Assembly (NCBI GenBank): GCA_031216445.1
Contig: CM062218.1
Span: 1,544,501-1,608,500 of the forward strand
Direction: 5' to 3'
DNA length: 64,000 nucleotides
From: Lateolabrax maculatus
Taxonomy: Eukaryota > Chordata > Actinopteri > Acropomatiformes > Lateolabracidae
In this document: positions 39,701-54,700 of the stretch, in pieces
How the letters are laid out: each line of letters opens with the position of its first letter
Position numbering within the stretch: the first letter of the stretch is position 1
Made by a program: the position numbers and the translations under genes
The notes under the pieces: model-generated
Told to the model about the DNA's origin: nothing
Seen by the model: only the letters and a program-made list of their open reading frames with translations
Databases searched by the model: none

Positions 39701-42700
39701 ACGTCAGGCTGCCAGCGACCCACTGAGCAGTGAATTTTTCAGCACTAATTTTATGAGAAACTCGCGCAGTAAAACAAATCTGTGAATTATTATCTTGTGG
39801 GCCGTTCGCTGTGTGCAGTCGGCCATCAGCTGCGTGTCTCTGCCAGGCTGAGAGCTTCAAGCTGGCAGCTTCATGTTTCAGCATGAGCTGCACTTTATTT
39901 GGAAGAAGAAGATGTATATATAATGACAGAAAGTGAAGGATTCTCATGGTGAAACTGCTTCTTAAAAATGTGATTAACTGTTTATTTCTACAATAGAATA
40001 GAATACAACTTTATCATCCACTTTGTCATTTAAAATGGGAAACTCTGTTTTTTCTATAGTGGAAGAAGGACGATTAGTCAATAAAATGATAAGTCGATCT
40101 AAAGAAAACTTATTTATATACATATTATGTATTCTATTCTATTCTATTTTATTGTACTGTAGAAAGAAACAGTTTCACATTTTTTGAAGCAGTTTCACCA
40201 TGAGATATATTTTGCTGATTATACTTAGTAATATTTCCAACACTTGACTTTTACTTGTACTGGAGTATTTTCACAGTCTTGTATTAGTATTTTAATTTAG
40301 AAAAGGATCTAAACACATCCTCCACCATGCAAATAACACACATATAGTGAACATGAGCAGCAGCATGATCGTCCACGTTCACTCTCCTTTTTAGCTCTGT
40401 TTTGTGAAAAATATTGTTCAAATTTGTGTCATTCCCGTTTTTAAACCAGGATCTCAAAGACGCTCAGCTGCCTTTCAGGGATCTCTGCAGCTCCCGAATC
40501 ATGAACCTGGACGTGACCTTTAATGACAAAAACACCCTCAGCATCTGAACTGCATCACTTTCGAGCAGCAGATCATTGAGAACAGTTCATCTTAAGTTTG
40601 ATCGAGGCTGATGCCAAACGCTGATACGTACATCAATCTGTTTTCGGAAGGTGCACGTCTCGATTTCGGTGAGATTCAGAACAAATGGCCGCCTGCTGGT
40701 TCAGTTGTTCCGCTGCAACAGTCACATGAGAAAGAGAAAGAGACACGAGGGACAAAAGACATCCTTCAAATGAATAACTGAGAAAAACAACTTCTTTATC
40801 TTGTTGTGGTGCACAAACACTGCCTCCATGTTTTTATTCATAAGGATTGTTTGGATTTTTTGCTCCTTGATGAGACAATGAGCGAGCCAGGATGGAAGAG
40901 GAGGAGTCGCTCTAACAAGCCTGACAGGGTTTTATTAGTTTAAATAACTACAACAAATAGTGTCACATGACAGCTTCTTGGTCAATAACTGAAGTTATAT
41001 AATGTATCAAAAGAAACTCCACATAGATATTTAAAAAAAAAGAGTCTAGCAGAGACACAGCAACTCTTTCCACGAGGAGGAAACCAAACGGCCGACTGGG
41101 TTCCTAAAGAACAAGTAACAAATATTAGAAAAATATTTGGAAAAAACATTTTTGTACAGAAAAAACAAATAACTAAAGTTAAAAAAAAAAACCTGTTGTA
41201 GAACAAAATAAAGCAAGTAAAGAAGACGAAGGACAGAGATAGAGGGAAGACGCCTACAGGTATCAACGTTTAGGCCATTAGGGACGAGGTTATTTAAGGA
41301 ACAGATCCAAAAAGCCTCTGTCTTTAACTACAACAACAGATCAAATCTAAATATTTCCAAATCTGTTCCTAATAATTCTTCTAAATGTGTTGAGATATAA
41401 CATCTTTCCCTTGAGGTCTTCTCTTTTCCTTATAAAAGTAGCTGCTATGTCTCCCCTATCATGTTGTCTTGTCTTGACTCTGGACTTTTTTAAATATCTA
41501 TATTATAAACTATAAGTTTCTTCTGATACATTATATAACTTCAGTTATTGACCAAGAAGCAGTCATGTGACACTGCTTCAGCTTCTTCTTTTTGTTTTAT
41601 ATACTGAATATACTGTAGATGCAGAATCGAGCCCACTGTTTCAGTATATCCAGGATTTTAGAAACTGCTCCACTTCTCCTCAGAAAAAACTCATGATTTG
41701 GATTTTTCTTAGTTTATGTTTTCGACTGATTGTTTCTACGCTGCTGGGACTAAAAGCCTGGGGAAATAACAAATCCCACCTGTTTATCTATTTTATTGGC
41801 TTTTATTGGCACCTCCACAATAAAGCAAACTGTTTTCTTTTTCTGCATAAAAGTGAAGCAGTTCAGATGCTGAGGATGTTTTTGTCATTAAATCTCACAT
41901 CCAGGTTCATGATTCTGGAGCTGCAGAGTTCAGATTAGTGAAAGGCAGCTGAGCGCCTGGTAAAAACAAGAAAGACGAACAAACTTGAAATATTTGCTTT
42001 GCAGGAGTCGGTGGAGACCAAAACTGAGCTAAAATGAGAGTAAATATGTGTGTGAAATGCAGTATATTTTAATATTTTGGTGAAAAATTAGCATTTACAC
42101 CAAACTGAGCATACAGACAAAAGTAGAAGTTGTAATTTGAGAAAATTAATGTAAGTTTAAATATGCTGTGATAGAACACAAACGTACAAACCTTTTATAG
42201 TTTGCAGTTACTGAGAAAAGAACAGATATTGAAGGAGAGTTTGTATGTTTGTCACTGGTGATTGTACATAACAGGATTTAACTTTTGTTTCCGTCTCCCT
42301 GCAGTCATGTCAGGTGTTTCTCAGCTGAGAACTCGGGACATCACAGAGACGTCCGTCACTCTGGTCTGGACTCCACCTGCCGTCCAGTACGACACCTACC
42401 ACATCACCTTCACCAGCCAGGTACGAACACGCTGACCCCGGTACAGCTTCACTGTAGATCGGTGGCTGTTCGGTTCCACTTTGTTTGCATCCACATCGTC
42501 TGTCAGTTTTGTGTTTTAACTTTACAGGAGCCAAAATCCACCTGGGGATTTAGTTTTTTAGTTTCGTCTTTATTAGAGAAACAGTAGAGGGGGAGGACAT
42601 GCAACAAAAAGGTCCCCCCCTCACTTTTTACAAATTATGAAGATCGAAAGATACAAAAAGAAACATAAACATTCATGTACATGGAGAGACAGACATGCAA

Positions 42701-45700
42701 GAAACAGATAAACACACATTTATTTCTAGAGATAATTCAGACAGCAGATGTATTTGTGGACAGTCGTGGCTCGACACCAGAAGTTTCTCACAGAGTCTCG
42801 GGGGTCAAAGCCTCCGTCGGCTTTACAGAAGACCCTCAGGGAGTGTTTCCAAAAATGACGATGAGGTCTGCAGACAGAACCGTAAAACTGTTGTGCATCA
42901 CCTTAAATAACCCCCGCCGTCTGAGGGGACTAAAAACAAATCTGATCTTTGACCTTCAGATAATAACACTAAAAAGAAAAGGAAACTCTTCATTGAATGC
43001 CAGCTTGGATCTAATAAATTTCATGTGAGGGTTTGGATCAGATGTTGTTTAGAGTGGCAGCTCTCTGATCGTGTTTCTTTCTCCATAACAACAAGAGCGA
43101 CAACAAGTCCATGAAATTCCCCAAAACCCTGAAAAGGCGACAAACAAAAAATGTATCAAGGATTAAGAGACTTCAGCAGCTCCAGGATTCATTTCCACAA
43201 CAAATACTGATACAAAAATGTCCCAAAGAGGATTTCCAGTCCTGAAGTTCTCCACAGAACTGAGTCTGGACTCTTACAGTTGTTTTAGGCCAGTGTCCTT
43301 TTTATTTTAAAGTACTAAAATGGTAAAAAAAAGTAGGATATGGTTGGTATAAAGGTGGCATAAAATAAATTATGTCATTTCAAATGTACATGTTTTGTCA
43401 GTTTAGACTAATAAGAATGGTTAAAGGGATAGTTCAACACTATTTGCTTTCTTTCCAAGCCTCAGATGGACCAATCCAAATCCATCCGAATTCACGTTAT
43501 TCTTATTAAACACTTATATAACCTAATATTATAAAAATAATGTCATAAAAAAAACTAAATTTTACTGGAGACATGCTGCCAAACTGTCTTTGGCGCTGAT
43601 GGGGTCTCTGTCGTTTGGTCCTTACTGATGTCGTCTTTGACGATCACCAGGATAACATCAAATTGATGTTGACTCATATGAGAGTATGAATAAAATGTGT
43701 CTTCAGAAGAAAAAAAACTCTCATAACAGTTTGTTGGATTCTCCTGACTTCTCTCATCTTTCAAGAATTTAGTGAACCCACACCCTTCTGCTTTTCTTTT
43801 TCTTTCTCCGAGCAACAAACAGCGGTAACAGGTCATCAATATCCAGCACGTGTTTGGCGCCACTGTTTAAAGAACGTCATCATTATCTTTATAATAATCG
43901 TTCTTAATGCGCCGAGAGCAGAGAGAAGCTGCAGATTCAGCTGATGATTCTCTGGAGGTTCATCAGTACCAGACCCACCAACACACTGTCATTTCAGACA
44001 CTGTTATTATAGAAATATAGATTATAGCCGCTTTAACACACAAAGTGTTTACAGTAACGTTCCCAGAACAGCTTCAGAAAACTCAAAGTAACGTTTGATC
44101 TAGTTCTAACATTTGATTTTCTGCTTTTTGAAGTGCCATTCATGTCTAACTTCTGTTTTTAGACACTTTCCACCCTGCTAAGAAGGACTTTTTGAAGGAT
44201 ATATGATGCATGGTTATAATTTTCTGGAAATAAAGATGCTGGGACAAAACTCCAATTCAAAACATTTTTCTAAAAACAGTCCTCAACACAGAGGAAGATG
44301 GCATGAGTGCAGTGAGTGATTTTAGTACTTTTTATTAGGTTGGAAGCACAGCAGCTTATGTTGAACAGAAACTGTCATTTCCATGACAGACACCAGAAAA
44401 AAATGATCTGTGAAACTGACTTAAAGTCTCAGAGGAGATCTCCAGGCAGCAGAAACAGTAAATTACTGCAGAGTTTATGACGTTACGGTTCACTGACTCT
44501 GTACCATCGATGTTGGTTTAAGTGCCGCTTTCATGTTTCCATGACAGAAACTGAAGATTATAGCCTCTTAAAGGGTTCGAAAACACAGATTTTAGAATAT
44601 TAAAGGTAATGTAAACACAAATAAAAGTGAACATTTGTGTTTTTTAATATTATTTTTAGCTCCTGTCTCTGTCATCCAGTGAAACTGTTTCAGCAGTACG
44701 TTGGGAGACATTTAGGGACACAGTCTTCAGTTCAAAACATGTCTTAAACAAAGCAAATCCAATTTGAAATTGTTTGTTTGTAAAAAGTCCCAAAGATTAT
44801 TCAACATTTTGCAGGTGAGACGTAAGAAATAAATCAGGATCCTGATCCACGTCAGGAGGGCAGAGATCTGCACAGATTCTCACCAGACTTTATTTCCATG
44901 ACAAACACTATAAAAATCTGCCGTTAAATTGAAAGTAATCCTCGGGGAGTCTGAGGATGGCAACAACAAACCCTCCTCTTCCAAGGAAAAGAAGAATTGA
45001 GTCCTTTTGGCGATGTTTGGATAAAAATGCCAAGTTTAATATATTCTGACAGACTGTTTGTACCCTGACCTCATTGTGTGTGTGTGTGTGTGTGTGTTTC
45101 TACCTTCCCTTCGTTATCTAAACCGTGACTTAATTACTCAGCAGCTCGAGAGGTTTTCCCTTTGTAGAAGCCAAACGAGAGCATCAAATGTTTATTAAGA
45201 ACACTTTCCTCCTAACTGCCCTCTAAGACCACTATGGAAGATAAAAAATGATAAAATTGCTCTACGGAGGCCCAATGTGGCCACTAAATGGTTAAATAGT
45301 TAATAGTGTGTGTTTTTATATTTAAATCTGAGTCACATAATAAAACATTTTTAATCTTAACCAGGGTTTGGAACTGTTTCACACACATTTTTCTTTTTTT
45401 AAAGTATCTTTTTATAATAATAATAATTAGAATATATCTTTATTTATGTAGCACCTTTAAAAACAGGGTTTACAAAGTGCTTTGACAGAACATTTAATTC
45501 AGAAAATCAAAAACATTTGACAATACAATAAGGAAACACCCTCTCTATTTTTCACATATTCAATGTGAAAAATACATTTCTAAACAAGAAAGGAAAAGAG
45601 GGAGAATCTAAATAAATAAATAGATAAAATAAATAATAGTACAATGTAGCATGGAGATGTGTGGACAAATGAAATTAGATTAACTTATTGTAGATCAGTA

Positions 45701-48700
45701 AATACAATAAGTCAAGTAAATTAAATATTGTAAAGGCCCAGTAAGTGCAAATAAAATAGATAAATAAATAACTCTTGTCTTAGTTAAGATATTTAAAGTT
45801 TTGTCTCCTCTCCGCTGGATGAACTGGTGGGTGTAAACCCATGTGGAGGACAGGAAACACCTCATCTTTTCTCTTTGAAAACATGTTGCATATTTCCTCG
45901 TTGAGATTTCCATCCCTCGCAGCGTCTCTAACAGATCGCTGAGCGTGTCGGACAAACACGAACTGCAACATAGCAACAAAGTTCAGAGGAACCGAGTCAC
46001 TCCTCGTTCTGCTCCTCACTTCTGTGTCGTGGGAACGTTACAGCCTCCAGCTCTGGGTTCGTCATCTGGTCAGGTCACTTCAGGAGCATGATTTCAGTTT
46101 GGCTCAAATTAAAAACTGAATTTAACATATTTTTAAACATGTTAATAGAGGGTTAAGATTCCAAGTTAAGTATGTTTATTATGAAGCTTATTCCAAGCGT
46201 GAAAGGAACAGGCAGATTTAGATCTCTGTTCGAATGGTTGGGACCATGAGGAGCATTTTCTCTGATAATCTGGTGTTGCAATGTTTCAGTAAACTGGATA
46301 TTTACTGCGGTAGTTCACCCAGTAAAGCTTTTGCAATAAAATTCAACATATTGAACCATTTCATACAAGTTACAATGATGTGTACGTACACTTGCACCAC
46401 ATGATAGACAAGAGATGAAGATCCATCACCATCACCACAAACCTAAGTTGGTCTGAGGTTTATTTTAGGAGGCTTTTTGTTTGTCTACTGTTTTGGAGGA
46501 TAGTTATGCTCTAAGCTTTGGAAGTACAGCTCCCATGTTAATTTGGGGGATGTAAACAGGAAGTATAATGTTGCTGTGGATTCGGTGAGTTACTCTGCAG
46601 TTACTCACTACAACTTGATGTTTATTTAGCTTGTATTTGTGTCATTTTGTCCAGTCAGCAGCATTAAAACTACACCAAATGACCCGTTAGATGACTGTTT
46701 GCAGTGTACCCACAGATGTACAGACAACTATCACCGGATTACTTTAATACTGAAGAAAATATAAAAACATGATGATTCTCAGGCAGGTTCTGGAGGTTCT
46801 GGAGGTGTGTTATGGTCTATGATTTATAAGCGGATTTGTTATTATTAATTCATGACAGACGTCAGATGTAATGATATCCTCTGGAAGTGTGAGACACACC
46901 GAATCTAAAAATATGTTTATCATGTCTGTGTGTTCACATCTGACTGAGTTACGACTCGGAGAAGGAGTGTGCCTAGTTTTGTTAATTACAGGATGTGGAA
47001 AAGGTTTGAATTTGAATTTGTGAAATCAGTTTTTAAAGCCTGAATGTCATCGTTCACCTAAAGATTAACTATATTGTGGTCATTTAGTGCAATGACCATT
47101 ATTTCTCCTTTAAACAAGAAAACCTCTGCTTCACTTGTTCAACAGGACTGTCCGCTGTCAAACATGTGTGATCAATCAGCAGCAGAAGGCATTAAGACGT
47201 GGAAAAATTACTAATTGCGCTGGTATTTGTGAGAGTCGTGTTGGGGGGGGGAGGCCGAGCGTTCGGGCCGCCGAACAAAGAAAACACTCCTAACCTCACT
47301 TTCTAAATCAGTCAAAATCAAAACTGTGGCTGAGAGGAAAGAAACACACACACACACACACACACACTGGACAGTTTAATATGGAGGAATCACCTCACCA
47401 CACATGTCCTGGCTTCCTCTCAGACATGTTTTCCCACACACACACACACAGAGTTACAGCGATGACCTCGGACGGTGAAAACAGCGCAGCGATCTCCCCG
47501 CGGTGACATCATCCCCCTCATAAGCCTCAGTAATGAGTCTGAGAAAGAGGTTTGGACCAGAGCGACAACACCAGGAAATATCCACCACCGCCCAGAGAGA
47601 GAGCGGACGTGATGGATGGGTGCATGGGGGGAGCTGAAGAGGAGGTGATGGAGAGACGCCTGAAGAGTCCTGCAGAGGGAATCACACTGGAAGGGATGAT
47701 AAACATGGTTTTTACTGTAGGAAGCCACAGAGAGGAGAAGTGAACCCGACGGCCTGGAGTCCACGTGGGAAAAGACAGCAGAGCAAACTGGAACAGAAAG
47801 AAAACAATGCAAACTACAAATTAAAGGAATAGTTCAGGTCGTTAATTATCTCTCATGCATGTCAGATGACTATAACTAACTATCCTTTAGATAGTATGAA
47901 GTGGAAAAGTTAATGCTGCTTCCACTTGTGTATTCGGCTGGCAGGAAGATGAGTGAAGTGCCCCTTTTTGTGGTCAAACAATCCCTTCATCCCGAGGTTT
48001 TCCCGGGTCAGACGTGAGTCGTCATTCAACTTTCCCTCAACTTCGGTCTTTAGAAAATCCCTCGGTGTAAACGGGCCGAGCAGAAGACAATAGAGTAGAA
48101 GAGACTGAGAGTCGAAGGAGCAGCGAGTGAACGAGAACGCTCGGAGGCGGGGAGGAGAGGATGCAGATGTGGGATGCTTGTTGTCACGGAAACATGTAAA
48201 CACTGTCAAAAACATGGCGACTGCCAGAGGGATGACATCACCACCGGCCCACAGCTGTGACACGGGGGGGGGGGGGGGAGGGAGGGAGGGGAAGGGGGCT
48301 GTGGGGGGGGGTGTTTACCAGAACAACAGATAAACAACAACAGCTGAAGTGAGAGCAGACTGTCAGCAGGGAGAGAAGAAGAAGAAAGAAAGAAAGAAAG
48401 AAATGACGTTTACATCCCACAAATATTTATTTATTTATTATATTACACTTCAAACCAACACGTCACATCAGCATCTAAGTTATTTTATTGCTTATTTTGT
48501 GATTAATTAACTTAATTAACTAAACTCAAAGAGTCTGAGAAGTCGGAACCAAAGAACATTTGGCAAATTATTTAAATGATTATTTAATTATCAAAATTAT
48601 TAATTTATTTTTTTCTATCTGATAAAGTATGACATCATGTCTACTAAACCTGTTAAATTCTTCTCCTGGGAGGAAACTTTCACATCCTTCACATCCTTTA

Positions 48701-51700
48701 CTTAAGTAAAAGTACTAATACCACTGTCCTGCATTTACAACCTTACTTAAGTAAAAGTATGTAAGTATAATCACTAAACTGTAGTATAAAAGTACTCAAT
48801 ACTTCCCAAAATGGTACTTACTAATTCTACATACTGCCACAAGGTTTCATTTACAGTAATTAACAGTATTTTGTATTTTATAGGGTCTGCAGAGTAACTA
48901 AAGCTGTCAGATAAATGTAGTAAAAAGATATTTCCCTCGGCTGGATATAACTGACTTATTGAGCTGCTCTTCTTTTTTTATGCCTCATAAAGTCAGTTTG
49001 TGACGTCCGTCTCGTCCAGAAGGCGACCCGCGTCAGGAAGTGGAGACGATGAATCAACCCTCAGTACGAGCTGCGGTGGTTATCCCACTTAAGTGCAACT
49101 TCATTTAGAACTAAATTGCAGTTTTATTTTGGATGAATCGTCTGAACCAAATTCCTCAGAATAAATCGCTGGTAAAACAGTGATGCATTCAGGGGCGGAG
49201 GAGCGTCCGTGTCCCCAGATTGTTCTTCATCTTCAGATAAATGTGATTTATCTTTTATTTTTGGATGGAGTGACATTAGATTCATGTGAAATGGATTCAA
49301 TTTGAATGTAAAATATGTACATTGTTGATCTTTGGTGTGTTTATCTCCACATTTTACATAAAAAACATACATGATTAGTTCATAAAACACATTGTTGTAG
49401 ATAAAACCAGTGGTTCCAAACCTTTGTGGCTTTTTAAAACAGTATCTAGTCGGGGCTCCTCGTCAGGTTTCAGACGTGTTGTTAGAGACATTTTCCCTCT
49501 AAACTCTTCACATTGTTTCATTTCAATAACTCTTTGAGGCTCAAAGACAAATAAAGTTTCATTTAAGGCCGTTAAAGGAGCTATTTGCAGGTGCGTTGGA
49601 AAGTTTCACGTCAGTTTTGCTCTTTCTCAACGTTTCCGTCCCTCTGAGCCTTCATCAAGAGTATTTTAAACAATTGTTATATATCAATAGTAGATAACTC
49701 TGTGTGCACAGGTGTGGGGCAATTATTCTCCTGTGGGAGCGTGACGTGTACAATCTGTCACATTATTACAGTCCACACATAAGAAAAAGAATATTTACAG
49801 AAATTGCACATCTACTGAATGAAAACGTCGGCAGTGTAATCTTATGAAATAGTTGTATCTTCAGTGCATCATAAATCTATTGATCCCAAAGCTCCTTACA
49901 GCATGACATGCCATGGAGTCTCATCGTTCAATCCTTTGTGGGATAAAGTTTGCAAATTAAATATCCAGTGTTCTTCTCTTCTATTAAGAATCCATATCAT
50001 TTACTATGTTTACATGCACAGAATATTCCAGTTTTTGTCGTTATTCTAAAAAAGACAGTGTTCCATCTAAGCTGTTTACATGGCTGATGAAAATTAATAT
50101 TCCACTTATATAATATATACTACTAATATTCCTGTTTACATGCAGCTGTTCAAACCAATCTACTGATGTACACACCGTGTTGGGCGTTATATCTAAGTTT
50201 TGCAGTTCTATTTTCACACTTCATGACACCAAACAGAGAGAAAGACGTTAAGGGGGAACCGTCTGTAGAGACTTTGGATTTATTTTCCATCATAAAGTCA
50301 TCATGAGACTCACTCAGTGGCCCAGTTCGACCTCGTGTCCAGAAAGAACCAAACATTATCGTCCCTGAACGCCCCGTGGAGTCGCCACAGAGCCTCGGCT
50401 TGTTTTATAAAGCTGGAGCCTCCGTCTTAATGATGTCACCCTCATTCATATGGAAATAAATGAAAGCGTTTGGACACGCGGACGCTGATCCAGGACGACC
50501 TCTGGAGCTCCATCGCCAGGCAGCCAACATAGTAACCAGCATGGCAACCAGCTGTGGTCCATTTACTGTACAACACGGTATCCATTCATTAGAAAGTCGG
50601 CCCTGCACTCCCAGCTGAGTTGAATTGTTGAGTGCGCTTCAGATTTTTATTCATGGGAAGTTTCAGGATTTCCAACAGATAAATTGAATAATGAGAACTT
50701 TGTGCAGCATGAAATGATCCTGACTGACATTATGGGAACGAATAAACCGAAACAAAATACACCGAACGCTGAGTCACGAAATTATCCGAAATGCAAGAGT
50801 TAGCTGGAGATTGTCGACTGGAGCCAAGAGGGTGAAGCCGGGACGAGTTAAAATGTGCCGGACAAACGGCGAGTAACAAGCTGACTGTGTCTGATACACA
50901 ACCAGTCAAACATAAGCCCCAAAACAGGCCGTCTGTCAGACTTAAAGGAGGCATTCTGGGAAATATTTGCTTTCTTTACTGAGATTTAGCTGAGATGACT
51001 GAGTTACAGCCAGCAGCAGGTTAGTGTAGCTTAGTACAAAGCCTGGAAACAAGTGGAAACAGCTATTATATAAAAGCCATTTGTAAGCTGCTGTTATTAC
51101 AGAGCTTCATCCTGCAGCAGGTCAATCGTTTCAAACTTTTATTTTTAGAAAATGGGATTTTAAACTGGCGTCATAGTCCCAGCAATCACTGAACACACAG
51201 AAAAATGTCAACATTCAGTCACAAACAAACAGGTTTTTCCATGACCTCACTGTTTTCTCTCTGGATTGTTTCTGTTCTGCTTCAGTAAATTCTGATTTTG
51301 GAAAGTACAGCGGAGCGAGTGTCTGTCTCTGCCCACACACATGTCGATGCCCTGCAGACGGCACTTGCACTGTTTCCACTCAGGCTCTTCATGCACCCTG
51401 ATGACGATTACATCAGGATTTTTTATTATTATTGTTATTACTGGCAATGTATTTGTTCCTCTCTGCTGGCTGAATTACAGAGCTGATGCAACAGAGATTA
51501 AATGACAGGTTACACATTTCATAAACTGTTTCCATCAGGAAGACGTCTTCATGTCAGCAGCAGCCAAATACAACAATACAAACAATTCATACTTTTAGCT
51601 CCTGGCAGCTGCTGTTTAATGGCATTTAATGGTATAATTGAATCCATATATTTGTTTCTAGGTTTTGATTTCCAAACTTTAGCTTAGAAGTAAATTCACA

Positions 51701-54700
51701 AATATAATATATCTAGATACAGTAAGTGATTGGTGGATGAAGTGTACATTTTAAAGATTGACTCCCAGCACGACAAGATTAACACGCCTGCAGACACCGT
51801 TTGGGGGAAAATGCACCCAATACTCTCTGTCTTTGAAAAGAATAGATAAAAAAAGTCTCTTTATGTTTACAGTTAACAGTTTAATGACATTAGAAGAGAA
51901 ACAGAAAAAAAGGTCTTGAAATCCGGATTAAGTTTGTTGTTTATTTATTTTATTAGCTCAAGTAACTTTGCTGTGACCTTCATACTCCTGAGACCAACTT
52001 TCATTTTACTGGATCTTATTTCATCACAGATGTTTTTGCGGTGGTGGTCTCACTCCTCCACATCTCAGTCCATGTTTGGCAAAGTCTGCATGAATGGAAA
52101 TGTGTGTGAAGTGGTCCAGAGAGGCCAAAAGGTTGAACAGATTCACAAAACTTCCTTCCAGCATTCAGCCGGTGATTCATGCCGATTTTCACTGACTTTC
52201 CCAATACGCACACAAAACATGAATTACACTGTTGCTCGGCACTGTTTGAGCCACACTTTTAACACAGTGGAGCCTTTCAGCCTAAATAAAGAGCTGAATT
52301 TGTCATGTTTCCTCTAATTAGGATGGATTACTGGTACTTTCTGTACTTCCATCTTTGAGACTTCAACACATATCTGTGTTCTTTTGTTTCTGGTGTGGTT
52401 ATAGATTGTGGTGGCTGTGACAGCTCCCACCCTTTGATCCATCATCCAATAGATTAGAAACCAGATTTGAAACCAAGTCAAGTCAATTTTGTCCTTCTGT
52501 TTTCTGTCCTTGAACTGAGATGCAGCTGCAGACGTGCAGAGAATTGGGTCTCAGCTTTTACAGACTTTTTTTGTCCGGCCCAAACAGAAGGAGAGTGACC
52601 AGCAGATAACGGTGCAGGTGGAGGGCAGCCTGACCACCTTCACCCAGACGGGCCTGGCAGCCGGTCAGGAGTACACCGTCAGCATCACCGGAGAGCTCGA
52701 CGGACGGCGGGGAGCCGAGAGCGCCGCCGAATTCATGACCCGTGAGCCGTCTCTATTTATTGTCCTTTATTAAATACAACATACAACATATATTGTACAG
52801 CCTCAATACAATAATGCTGGTATCAATATGTGCATTAAAAAAAGCCACATTCATCAAATATGGCAGATGCTGATATCACAGATATATTGCAGTTGACAGT
52901 AATGCTTACAAATGTAAAATATCCCTTTAAAAGTGCAGTCTCAAATGTTCTGGTTAGGAAACGGAGCTTCTGACCAACTTATTGGCCTATGTGAGCAGCT
53001 CAAATCGTCAAACTGGCAGCGAGAGTTTAAACATTTCCCTCTCGCTGTCCTTCCTGTAAAAGATGTAATCTGTGGCAGCTGCCGGGAGGCTGCCCAGCGG
53101 CCGGCAGCGAACAGGAAGAGTGAGGCTGCAGGAGTAACTGTGAGTTTAGGAAAGTAAAGAGGAGGAGGAAATGTTCTGATCCAACGTAAATGTAAGGCTG
53201 AAAAAGTTGTTTGTGTGTCGACTCTCCCTCATGGAATCATTTCCACAACCACGTTACCTGGTAGAAGTAAAAGACACTGTAATTTGTGTCCTTTTTCTTT
53301 GTCTTCGTGTTCATCTTCAGTCATCTCTGGTCCCACCAACCTCCACGTCGTCAAGACGACCTCGACGTCCGCGGTGGTCCAGTGGGAGCATTCGAAGGGT
53401 GAGATTGACAGGTACCGTCTGACCGTCACAGCCGCCGACGGAGAGGGGAGGAGTCAAGAAATTACCGTCCCGGTTGGCCAAAACTCCGCCCACATCCAGC
53501 AGCTGGAGGCGGGGCGTTTGTATGACATCATACTCGTGGCGGAGAAGGGCACGAGTCGGAGTGAACCAGCAACCACACAGGTTACTCCCGGTGAGTAGGA
53601 CCAAAGACAAGTGTCTCTGACCCACTGAGGTCTATGAAATGTTATTTTAGCTCGGATTATAAGATGAACTCTTCTTTTCAGACAGCTGTTCTGGGAACGT
53701 TTCCCTATTAGTCCGAGCATAAGATAGTCCTGATGCTTGAAACCTGAAGATGTCACGACCCGGCTCTCTAGGGGAAAGGGAGGAACATTAAACCAGATGG
53801 ATTTGGTAAAATAAATATATGTCATAGGAAACTTAGATTTACAAATAACAAACAAAGAGGTGAACTACACATTTTTATTATACAGCCCAAAATCACAGCT
53901 TGCCTCAGGGGGCTTTACAAGCTGTACAGCATAGGACCCCCTCTATCCTTAGACACTTGATTCGAATTAAGAAAAACTCCCCAGAAAAACCTTTTAACAG
54001 GAAAAAAATGTAAAGTAAATCAAAATCAGCAAAACTATGCTGACAAAAATTTTCTATAAGAGTAGATTTTAAAACATATGTGAAGAATGTGGATCCAGGA
54101 GGACGATGAGAAACGCCACATAGGACCTGAGCTGCACAAGCTCCTCTCCACCATGGAGACCTGCAAGAGGACAGAGAAATTACTGAGCTGTTATATATTT
54201 GTGAATTTTTCTAAAGATTTATCTTCAGGGGGAACCAATGGACTTGGAGCTGAGAGCCACGGACAGAGTAAAGTGAGAAAGTATTGAGAGACGGACTGAC
54301 ACGTTGTTGGTTTTGGTCTTTTCATAGGATTTGTGGAAAATAAGAAATAATAACGCCAGCCTTTCCCTCTAAAATTTAAGCTTGGTTGCAATGCATTTTT
54401 GGAGATTATCCGGTGGGTTTATAAAAAGTTTTGTAAGTTTTACAAGCTGTGTTGCTCACCCCTCAACTAGCCTGAAAATTTAAAAACATAGATGGTTTCA
54501 TAGGAGAACAACACTACTAAGGCAAAAGTTAGAAATAGGACAAAGAGACAGAAATGGAGAAGAGACAGTGTTGTTCTAAGTGTGAGTAAGTTTCTTTTCC
54601 GAGCTGTATGTAGGTGAGAACAGACTTGCTCCAGCTAAGTGAAACAAGTGAAAGTTTATGTGTCCGGACGCCTCATTATTCAATGGAATACATTATATAA

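Larger units (their letters stand above)
36216..42304 (+). other. tnxb: Intron 5
   Basis: A 6.1-kb intron between the EGF exon and FNIII 1. It holds a LINE remnant (36695-37255), several dispersed repeat copies and an inverted-repeat element (40959-41574). I found no FNIII-like coding exon within it. Confidence 0.7.
42421..52587 (+). other. tnxb: Intron 6: 10.2-kb intron inside FNIII 1
   Basis: The largest intron found, and it splits a single FNIII domain. It includes a Harbinger-like fragment (43555-43863), GT and CA arrays near 45.08 and 47.35 kb, a G-rich run at 48264-48313 and several repeat copies. No additional FNIII exon is evident, and the flanking half-domains fit each other directly in phase 0. 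Confidence 0.7.
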
